DNA of 22,062 nucleotides from Candidatus Hydrogenedentota bacterium (GTDB taxonomy: Bacteria > Hydrogenedentota > Hydrogenedentia > Hydrogenedentales > CAITNO01), in NCBI GenBank assembly GCA_903822375.1, contig CAIJOU010000886.1, positions 1 through 22,062 of the forward strand. Direction: 5' to 3'. Positions within the stretch are counted from its first letter, which is position 1. Each line of letters starts with the position of its first letter. The position numbers and the translations under genes were made by a program. Positions 1 to 6,722 of this stretch are shown piece by piece. The notes beneath the pieces were generated by a model. That model ran no database searches and was not told the DNA's origin. It worked only from the letters and a program-made list of their open reading frames with translations.

Positions 1-1010
1 ACATGGTCGGTGGCAACATTGGGCACCAGGGCGCTTCCAAAGATGTGGTCATCGCGCATGGCGCGGGTCACGTGGCCATACCCGGCCCGGAAGGTCCACC
101 GCGGACTGGCGGTCCATTCCATGCCGACCATCACCGCGTGCTGGTCGTGCCACCCCAGTCCGGCCCCGGAACTGGGCTCGTGGAAGAACTTCACATCGGA
201 CCAGTTGATGAACCGGTAGTCAAGCTCCATTTCCAGCGTTGGCGTGATCTTGTAGGCCACACCCGTTTGGAAAGTCGCGGGCATGTCCACCGGATGGGCA
301 GAGATGTCCCTGTAGGTGTCGAAGCCCTTGGACCATTGCCGCGACTGCAATGCCGCGCCGAACGACCATCTATCCCACCGGCGCAGCACGCCCAGACCGA
401 ATCCGGCACCGGGGGCGCAATCCCATTTGTAATTGCCCCGGCTTGCCAGCAGGCGCGGTGTAATCTGGTCGGTACGTCCAACGGAAAGGCTTCCATTGAC
501 ATTTACACCCAGTATCCAGCCGGAATCCAAATGATACGCGTAGCCGAGGGTCAGCCGGGGCTGAACGAATTCAATCCTTCGGTCGTTCATCCCCTCCAAG
601 AGACCCACCCATGACCTGGACTGGGGGAAATGAAGCATGGCCCCAGTGGGAAGATACAGGCCCAGGCCGAAGGTGCCGTATTCCTTGGGCAGCACCAGTC
701 CCAGCGACGGGAGCCCGTTCCACTCGTCATCCACCATTGTCCCGCGAAAAGGCACCTCCGCGATACCCCTGGTATGCAGGGTGGCGCGGGAGTGGATGAC
801 GGCCAGCCCGGATTCGACCCGGCGGTCAAGTCCGTCCAAACCCGCAGGATTGAACGCCATCCAGGAGGCGTCGCCAACGGCCGCGACTGCGGCTCCCGCA
901 CGGCCCGCGCGGATGGGGTCGTCCCCAAGCAGGAGAATTCCTTGGGTTCCGCGCGCAGTCCCCGCCCCCAGCAGGACAATCACGGCTGCCAGCGCCCGAA
1001 CGGGCAGCAT
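1..1010 (-). CDS. FadL/OMPP1-type outer-membrane transport porin (3' partial)
   Basis: The frame stays open from an ATG at 1010 down to the first base of the window, giving 336 codons; the C-terminal strands lie outside. Residues 1-20 form a signal peptide (hydrophobic AAVIVLLGAGTA). The mature N-terminus contains GRAGAAVAAVGDASWMAFN followed by PAGL, the conserved FadL/TodX start in which an N-terminal plug precedes the NPAG motif (residues 54-57). The rest alternates polar and aromatic/hydrophobic residues like a beta barrel (GTFGLGLYLPTG, WTFRAGYGHV). Near the edge come DDHIFGSALVPNVATDH, close to the conserved late FadL strand. Family members move long-chain fatty acids or other hydrophobic compounds across the outer membrane. 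A GGAGG box lies 9 bases before the ATG. Usual length is about 420-450 residues, so roughly 100 are missing. The substrate cannot be told from sequence. Confidence 0.85.
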   Translation of the reverse strand, partial: MLPVRALAAVIVLLGAGTARGTQGILLLGDDPIRAGRAGAAVAAVGDASWMAFNPAGLDGLDRRVESGLAVIHSRATLHTRGIAEVPFRGTMVDDEWNGLPSLGLVLPKEYGTFGLGLYLPTGAMLHFPQSRSWVGLLEGMNDRRIEFVQPRLTLGYAYHLDSGWILGVNVNGSLSVGRTDQITPRLLASRGNYKWDCAPGAGFGLGVLRRWDRWSFGAALQSRQWSKGFDTYRDISAHPVDMPATFQTGVAYKITPTLEMELDYRFINWSDVKFFHEPSSGAGLGWHDQHAVMVGMEWTASPRWTFRAGYGHVTRAMRDDHIFGSALVPNVATDH

Positions 1011-1348
1011 GCTCGCGCGCCTCCGCCCAGGTGCTTTCCTGAGAATCAATACTGTCTCACATGCTGCTGTGAATATCATTCAATCCGGTCCCCGGTCTGT
1101 GGTGCGTGCCCCCACGGCACTCTTCTGCCCTTGCGCAAGACATCAGCATACCAGATTGGGGCCTTGCTCTGACTCGGGGATTACAACGGAGGCCGGGACA
1201 GTAAAAACCCCGGCTTCCCCCCCTTCCCATCCAGCCGCAGGGTTCTCTATAATGACGACAAGTCGTTGCGTTCCCTGTTCATCGGCGAACACCGCCCCGC
1301 GGTGACGACAAACGGGATTCTTCGGATTCCAAAAGAAAGGAGGCGTTT
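1011..1348. other. Divergent intergenic region between porin and PHP hydrolase
   Basis: This 338-base spacer separates two divergent genes and holds no convincing ORF. On the minus strand a possible weak promoter for the porin is TTCACA (1068-1073) with TATTGA (1046-1051), 16 bases apart. A GC hairpin, gccggg (1192-1197) with cccggc (1208-1213), lies in the middle. A better promoter for the rightward gene begins at 1224 and is listed separately. The nine-base word TGACGACAA occurs twice, at 1253-1261 and 1303-1311. Confidence 0.5.
1224..1253 (+). promoter_or_regulatory. Predicted sigma70-type promoter of the PHP hydrolase gene
   Basis: A perfect TATAAT at 1248-1253 is preceded at 18 bases by TTCCCA (1224-1229, four of six matches to TTGACA). 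The predicted transcript would start near 1260 and have a leader of about 90 bases. A short inverted repeat, acgac-aa-gtcgt (1255-1266), lies right over the expected start and could be an operator. This is pattern matching only. Confidence 0.45.
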
Positions 1349-3049
1349 ATGCCTCGCTCCTGGACATGCCCGTCCGGCTTGTTGATTCTCATGGCCACCC
1401 TTCTCATTTGCGGCGTCGCCGCGGCCGATGCGGCGCGTCTGCCCGAGGATGCCGCCGCCGTGCAGGCTGGCATGAACCGCGTCATTGCCTTCCTGGACGC
1501 GCCCGGCTATGCAAAGTCCACCCCAAGGGGGGAACATGTGGTGCTGGCCTATCAACTGGCCCAGCACAGGGAACCCACACCCGAGGAGTTCATCGTCCTG
1601 TCCGAACTCTACGGCGGGACCGGGTTCACGCGAAGCGCAATTCTTGCCATGGCCCTGCGCGGCACCGGGACTGAGACCACCTGGGATCAATGCCGCGAAT
1701 TCCTCCAGACAACGAAAGAGAAGGATTTTCAGGGAAGCGCGGAGACGCGGGACATCGCCGAGCGGCTCACGCAGACCTGCGCCGCCCAGATAGCGGAGAA
1801 GATGTCCCTGAAAGGACCCTATGCATTGCCGACCGGTTCCGCGGAGAAAGCGCCGGCGGCGGTGCCGAACGAGGAGTACAACGTATATTACGGTTACCTC
1901 CACGCGCACAGCGGACTGTCCCTTGACGCCCCCGGATCGACGCCCCTGGAGGCCTACACCTACGCGCGCGATGAGGGACATCTGGATTACTTCTCGCTGA
2001 CCGACCACGCCGAGTTTCTGGTGATATGGCCGTGGGACCACAAGTGGCAGCAGTTAAAAGACGCGGCGCAGGAAACCTATGCGCCGGGACAGTTCGTGAC
2101 GTTTTGGGGCTTTGAATGGTCGAACCCCGTTCTGGGGCACATCAATGTGCTCAATTCAACAGACATGACCAGTTGTCTGGAGCATTTCTGGCTTCCGGAG
2201 TTCTACTTCTGGCTGTCGGGCAGGCCGGGGACCTTTGCCCTGTTCAACCATCCCGGGTTGTACAACGCGCTGGGCATTGAACTGCGGCATCTTCAGCACT
2301 TTGGCGAGGTCACCGACCAGATGGTCGGCATTGAGGTGTCCAACACGAATGACGGATTCGACCGCTACTACTACTCCGGAAGCTGGGACTCGGATATCAG
2401 CTATTGGGACACAGGCAACCTGAAAGGATGGCGGCTTGGACCGGTCATCGGACAGGACAACCACCAGGCCGACTGGGGCACGATGAATTCCTTCCGGACC
2501 GCCGTGCTGGCCAAGGAACTCACGCGCGAGGCGATCATGGACGCCTATGAGAACCGGCGTTTCTACGCCACCGAAAACAACGGCCTGCATCTTGATTTTC
2601 GCTGCGCCGGCTATCCGATGGGGTCCCGGTTGCAGAACATGCCCAGAACTTTCAAGGTGAAGGCGAGCACTTCCGCGGGCGAGGCCTTTGAGCAGGTGCG
2701 CCTGTTCCGCGACGGCGTGCTGCTCCAGACACAGACCGTTGCGGGCAATCCGATCGAGGCGGAGTTTTCCGATGCCGGAACTTCAGGCGGTTCCTACTAC
2801 TATGTGATCGTCACCGAAACGGTGGACACGGACGGCAACGGCCGCAACGACGAAGCCATCTCGGCACCCATCTGGCTGGATGAAACCCAGACCGCCCCGC
2901 CGGCATGCGGGACGCTGGGTCTGGGCGTTTCCGGTTATTCGGGTAAGGGCGGGTATGGAGACTGGATGGCGCTGTTTCTGACGTTGACCCTGCTCGTTGC
3001 AGGCCGGAAACTGCGGGCATTTTCCGGAAGCGGGCTCAAGGCACACTGA
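1349..3049 (+). CDS. Exported PHP-domain metallohydrolase (CehA/McbA type) with C-terminal sorting tail
   Basis: 566 residues. The start is well supported: GGAGG lies 6 bases before the ATG and residues 10-29 form a signal peptide. Residues 30-160 are a helical lead-in of unknown role. The PHP domain starts near residue 180 with YGYLHAHSG (H185, H187), followed by DYFSLTDHAEF (D219, H220), GFEWSN (E256), GHINVLNS (H264), FNHPG (H301) and GQDNHQADWGT (D370, H372). These are the expected metal ligands, so the enzyme looks intact. The order matches CehA/McbA-type proteins, which include carbaryl hydrolase, but most members have unknown substrates. A beta domain follows (430-510) with a DxDxNxRxD calcium-type loop (493-501). 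The last 35 residues combine a Gly-rich segment, a hydrophobic helix (about 538-552) and Arg/Lys, as in PEP-CTERM or GlyGly-CTERM sorting signals. Probable location is cell envelope or outside. The gene converges on the PPC-domain gene with one base between stops. Confidence 0.88.
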   Translation: MPRSWTCPSGLLILMATLLICGVAAADAARLPEDAAAVQAGMNRVIAFLDAPGYAKSTPRGEHVVLAYQLAQHREPTPEEFIVLSELYGGTGFTRSAILAMALRGTGTETTWDQCREFLQTTKEKDFQGSAETRDIAERLTQTCAAQIAEKMSLKGPYALPTGSAEKAPAAVPNEEYNVYYGYLHAHSGLSLDAPGSTPLEAYTYARDEGHLDYFSLTDHAEFLVIWPWDHKWQQLKDAAQETYAPGQFVTFWGFEWSNPVLGHINVLNSTDMTSCLEHFWLPEFYFWLSGRPGTFALFNHPGLYNALGIELRHLQHFGEVTDQMVGIEVSNTNDGFDRYYYSGSWDSDISYWDTGNLKGWRLGPVIGQDNHQADWGTMNSFRTAVLAKELTREAIMDAYENRRFYATENNGLHLDFRCAGYPMGSRLQNMPRTFKVKASTSAGEAFEQVRLFRDGVLLQTQTVAGNPIEAEFSDAGTSGGSYYYVIVTETVDTDGNGRNDEAISAPIWLDETQTAPPACGTLGLGVSGYSGKGGYGDWMALFLTLTLLVAGRKLRAFSGSGLKAH

Positions 3050-3050
3050 C

Positions 3051-5327
3051 TCAGGGTTGCACGATTTCGATGGCGATGGCCGGCAGCGGGCCCAGCTCGT
3101 TGCGCTGCTTCTGTTTCGCCGGCTTTCCGTCCTTCTGCGGTCCTTCCGTTTCGACGAAGGCCTGAACGATCACGTTATCGGCATATCCCACCGTCATGGA
3201 TTCGGCCTTCAGCGTGAGCTGAATTCCGTCCGGAACAACGGCAACATCCTGCATCGTAATCCCCTTGGGCGGATCGCTCAATTCGAGACGCACGCTCTCC
3301 AGCATGGGCCGCGGGGGTGTGTTGATGGTCACCTGCGCCGCGCCGCCCAGCGGAATGCGGACGGGGCCCTCCTTTGCCAGGCCAAGGGGCGGGGCCGGCC
3401 GTTTGGTGTTGGTGGCGGCAACGAGCATTTCCTGCGCGGGGACCAGATGGCGATAAAGGAACGCCTGCATCATATCCTCGGCCGGCGCCGCTTCATGGCA
3501 TACCGTTTTCCCACCCACATCGGCGCGCCCCTCGAGGTGCAACGGGATGGGGGCTTCCGGGGCCACTTTAGAGGCCCGCAGGGTCAAGCGGACGGCATCA
3601 CGCCCGGCGGGAATGCGGGTGCCGCTGAGCGTGAAACCCGGGGGCATGTCCTTGAGCGCCAAATCAATCGGACCGTCAAAGCCGTCCCTCCTCAGGGCGC
3701 ATACAGAAACCACCGCGTCGCGTCCGGCTCCGACGTTGATGCAGGAAGGCGTGGCCCGGAGGGCGAAGTCAGGCTGCGGGGCGCTTACGCGAAGCCGGTA
3801 GCCACAGGCCGGGCCGCCGTTGTGCTGGGTGTCTGACAATTGCAGGAAGTAGTTCCTGTCTTCCTTGAGTTCGGCGCACAGACAGGAATCTGCCTGGTGT
3901 GTGACAAGACCGAACTCCTTGTCCTCGTAATCGTCATTCCATTCAATGACCTTGCCCGAGGCGTCGGTGAGTCGAAGCAGGGAATCGAGCGGCGAACCCA
4001 GGCGCCGGGCATAGACCTCCGCCGTCACCCGGTCACCCGCGCGGCCCTTGAACTCGAAGATGTCCACATCATCGGGACGCTCGATCACACCGTTCACGAT
4101 GGTGGGCAGGGTTATCTTCTGCGCCTTTGCGATGCTGTCATTGGGCTCTTTTTGGGAACACTCCGGCAGCGTGTTCACGGCGTAGGAAAAGCTGTTGGAG
4201 GAAACACCGTTCTGGATCAATGAAGCCTGCCGCAGCCACAGATCGCCCGGCTTCGTGTCCAAGGTCATTCTGGGATTGGCGATGTTCCAACCGGTGAGCG
4301 AGACGGAAGCCTTTTCGCCGGCTTGGCCACCGAGCGGATAGACCTGCGTGACAAAGGGCAGTTCCCCCACGGTGATGCTGTAAACGAAATCATCCCGTCC
4401 GCGAAAGAGCGCGTCGTGAATCTCCACGGTGTAAAGGCCATCGGCCGGGATTTGGCAGAGAAGGACGGGGTCGGGGTCGAAACGGAAATCGTCCGCAAAA
4501 GCCACTTCCTTGCCAGCCGCGTCATAGACGGTCAGCACGGCCTGGAACCACCCGGGCACCGCGTCGGCCAGATAGGGAATGAGCCGCCGCGCATGCACCT
4601 GCATGAGCAGTTTCTGTCCGGCTTTTGCGCGGATCGAGAACCGGTCCCGGTCACCCGGAAAGATCTGGCCGTTCAGCACCACGGGCGGGTCGACCGATTC
4701 CGGTGAAGGCACCAGGTCGTTGGGTTCTTTTTCCTGCACCTCGGGAAGCGTCCCGATGCGTATGCTGAGCGGATTGGTCAGGCCGGCCGGGGTGACCAAG
4801 CGAAGATCACGCCAACCCGGGGCGGCGTCCGGGGCGACCGTCAGTTCCACCAGCACCATCTCGGCGATCTGCGGATTGGGCTGGCGCTTCCTCAGGTCGG
4901 AATAGAGCGTCGCCCAGTATTCCAGTTCCTCCAGGGTCATGTTGTTCAGCTTGCGCAGGAGCGGATGCTCCATGATCTTTTCCGCCATGGCCCCGAACTC
5001 TTCACTTTGGACCAGCAGGGATTGCAGGGTCAGGTCGGAATTGCCGTTGCGCCGGGCCTTGATGATTTGCATGACCGCCTTGCGCAGTTCCATAAGGTGC
5101 TTGACCGTCAAGACCCGCCCGTAATGGGTAACGGAGGCCTGGACACCTTCTCCGGAGAGATGCACGCCGGAGACTCCGTTCAGAAGCTGGCCGCCGACCA
5201 GAATCTCCATCACCGAGCCCTGCCGGGCATCGGCGGGATAGACGTAGCCGATGTGGGGCGACACGCCCCACGCGGCACAGGAGAACAGGAGCGCTGTAAT
5301 GACCAAGGCTCGCTTGAAGAATTTCAT
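3051..5327 (-). CDS. Exported protein with two PPC (pre-peptidase C-terminal) domains and IPT/TIG-like folds
   Basis: 758 residues with a signal peptide (about 1-21, MKFFKRALVITALLFSCAAW). GGGGAG lies 7 bases before the ATG, which follows the DUF1501 stop by 15 bases, so this is the last gene of a three-gene operon. Residues 24-70 look like the start of an IPT/TIG-type domain (YVYPADARQGSVMEILVGG). A charged, probably helical stretch (71-155) interrupts it before the fold seems to resume (160-192). Two PPC domains follow, each opened by the EPND signature: KEPNDL (about 200-320) and KEPNDS (about 393-515). A second TIG-like unit (VTQVYPLGGQAGE) sits between them. The C-terminal 240 residues look like beta-sandwich repeats. 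No catalytic motif is visible. PPC domains are exported beta-sandwich modules common in planctomycete-type secreted proteins. A role as surface binding partner for the DUF1501/DUF1549 proteins is inferred from the operon only. Confidence 0.82.
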   Translation of the reverse strand: MKFFKRALVITALLFSCAAWGVSPHIGYVYPADARQGSVMEILVGGQLLNGVSGVHLSGEGVQASVTHYGRVLTVKHLMELRKAVMQIIKARRNGNSDLTLQSLLVQSEEFGAMAEKIMEHPLLRKLNNMTLEELEYWATLYSDLRKRQPNPQIAEMVLVELTVAPDAAPGWRDLRLVTPAGLTNPLSIRIGTLPEVQEKEPNDLVPSPESVDPPVVLNGQIFPGDRDRFSIRAKAGQKLLMQVHARRLIPYLADAVPGWFQAVLTVYDAAGKEVAFADDFRFDPDPVLLCQIPADGLYTVEIHDALFRGRDDFVYSITVGELPFVTQVYPLGGQAGEKASVSLTGWNIANPRMTLDTKPGDLWLRQASLIQNGVSSNSFSYAVNTLPECSQKEPNDSIAKAQKITLPTIVNGVIERPDDVDIFEFKGRAGDRVTAEVYARRLGSPLDSLLRLTDASGKVIEWNDDYEDKEFGLVTHQADSCLCAELKEDRNYFLQLSDTQHNGGPACGYRLRVSAPQPDFALRATPSCINVGAGRDAVVSVCALRRDGFDGPIDLALKDMPPGFTLSGTRIPAGRDAVRLTLRASKVAPEAPIPLHLEGRADVGGKTVCHEAAPAEDMMQAFLYRHLVPAQEMLVAATNTKRPAPPLGLAKEGPVRIPLGGAAQVTINTPPRPMLESVRLELSDPPKGITMQDVAVVPDGIQLTLKAESMTVGYADNVIVQAFVETEGPQKDGKPAKQKQRNELGPLPAIAIEIVQP

Positions 5328-5342
5328 TGTCCAACTCCCCGG

Positions 5343-6680
5343 TTACACAAGTTCGCTGAGGCGGCCTTGGCCCGGGCCGTTGTCCGAGGCGGGCATGACC
5401 TGAACGTCCAGCCCGCGGGAATTCGGCAACGGTCCGTCGGGGTCGATGCCGAGCCGCTCGTAGATGCTGCCGATGAGGTCCTGTGGATAAACGGGGCGTT
5501 CCGCCACCGCTTCACCGGTCTCATCGGAGGCACCCACGACGCGTCCGCCCTTGAATCCGCCGCCCGCCAGCATCGCGCAGAAGCAGTTTCCAAAATGGCC
5601 GCGTCCGCCGTTCCACGGGGCTTCCCACTGAACCTTGGGGGTTCTGCCGAATTCGCCGCCCCACCAGATGACGGTGCTGTCGAGCAGACCGCGGCTGGTG
5701 AGGTCCTGGAGCAGTGTGGATATGCCCTTGTCCATTTCGGGCAGTTTGCGACGCATGGTTTCAAAATGCTGCTTGTGCGTGTCCCATCCCTTGTAGTTGA
5801 TGGTGACATAGGGCACGCCATGCTCCACGAGCCGGCGCGCCATCAGGCAGCTTTGGCCGAAGGTGCTCTTTCCATATTGGTCCCGCATCTCGGCGGATTC
5901 CTGCGACAGGTCGAAGAGTTTTCCCGAGTCGCCGAGAATGAGGTCGTAGGCTTTTGCCTCGCACTGGTCCAGTTGCGCGAGGCGCGGATTGGCCGGGAGC
6001 GCTTTGCCCAGCGTGTCGAGCCCGTGCAGCAGTTCACGCCGTTCGCGCTGGCGTTCTTCGGAAATGCCCTCAGCCACCACACCCTCAACGGCGAAGGGCT
6101 GCTTTGCCGGGTCACCGCCGGTGCAGAAGGGCATATAGCGCGGTCCCAGGAAACCGGCCTCGGAGAAGCGGCCCTGTGATTCCTCCAGGACGATGTAGGG
6201 CGGGATCAGTCCCTGGTAACCGTGGTCGTAACCCTTGAACGCGGACACGACAGCGCCCACGGAGGGATAGACCAGTCCGTCTCCGGGCTTGTGTCCCGTC
6301 TGCACCATGTAGGAGGCGGTTTCGTGGGCGTTGATGCCGTGGGTCATGCTGCGGATGATGGCGTACTTGTCGGCCTGCTGGGCAAGCAGCGGGAGCAGTT
6401 CGCATATGCGGATACCGTCCACATTGGTCGGGATGGGCTTGTTGAGCGGCCCGCAGTAGTCGTGCCCGGCTTCGGGCTTCGGATCAAAGGTGTCCAGATG
6501 CGACGGGCCGCCCCACATCCAAATCTGGATGACCGCCTTGGCCTGCGCCTTTTTGGCCGGAGCCTGGGCCCGGAGGGCCGGTTGGCCGAGCAATGCCAGG
6601 CCTGCGGCGCCGAGGAGGCCCCGTTGCAGTAAAGCACGCCGGGTGATGGCGTCTTTGCCAAATGATCCATTCATAACCAT
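5343..6680 (-). CDS. Tat-exported DUF1501 protein (alkaline phosphatase/sulfatase-like superfamily)
   Basis: 445 residues from the ATG at 6680. A second ATG at 6674 has the better spacing to the GAGG box (8 bases), so the true start may be two codons later. The N-terminus has a twin-arginine signal (TRRALLQRG, then a hydrophobic Ala/Leu run ending ALRAQA near residue 39). Family signatures are clear: WMWGGPSHLDTFDPK (54-68), GWDTH (298-302), WWGGEFGRTPKV (339-350), GRGHFG (359-364) and a C-terminal VYPQDLIGSIYERLGID. DUF1501 proteins are related in fold to alkaline phosphatases/sulfatases but have no established reaction. In Planctomycetota-like genomes they are typically paired with DUF1549/DUF1553 proteins, as here (upstream gene 42 bases away). 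The protein should act in the periplasm after folded export. Confidence 0.92.
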   Translation of the reverse strand: MVMNGSFGKDAITRRALLQRGLLGAAGLALLGQPALRAQAPAKKAQAKAVIQIWMWGGPSHLDTFDPKPEAGHDYCGPLNKPIPTNVDGIRICELLPLLAQQADKYAIIRSMTHGINAHETASYMVQTGHKPGDGLVYPSVGAVVSAFKGYDHGYQGLIPPYIVLEESQGRFSEAGFLGPRYMPFCTGGDPAKQPFAVEGVVAEGISEERQRERRELLHGLDTLGKALPANPRLAQLDQCEAKAYDLILGDSGKLFDLSQESAEMRDQYGKSTFGQSCLMARRLVEHGVPYVTINYKGWDTHKQHFETMRRKLPEMDKGISTLLQDLTSRGLLDSTVIWWGGEFGRTPKVQWEAPWNGGRGHFGNCFCAMLAGGGFKGGRVVGASDETGEAVAERPVYPQDLIGSIYERLGIDPDGPLPNSRGLDVQVMPASDNGPGQGRLSELV

Positions 6681-6722
6681 GTCCTCGCATTTCGGAATAA
6701 CGCCGATGGCGGCGTTGCAGGG

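Noticed and set aside
587..979. 130-codon minus-strand frame in the porin region
   Set aside because: It is a shifted frame of the porin gene. The true frame has no stop in the window and carries the signal peptide and the NPAG motif.
1192..1213. GC hairpin followed by a pyrimidine run as an intrinsic terminator
   Set aside because: It lies upstream of two divergent genes, where no transcript needs to end, and the following bases are mostly C, not T.
4965..6179. 404-codon plus-strand frame crossing the PPC/DUF1501 boundary
   Set aside because: It lies antisense to two well-supported genes and spans their junction, so it is a composition artefact.
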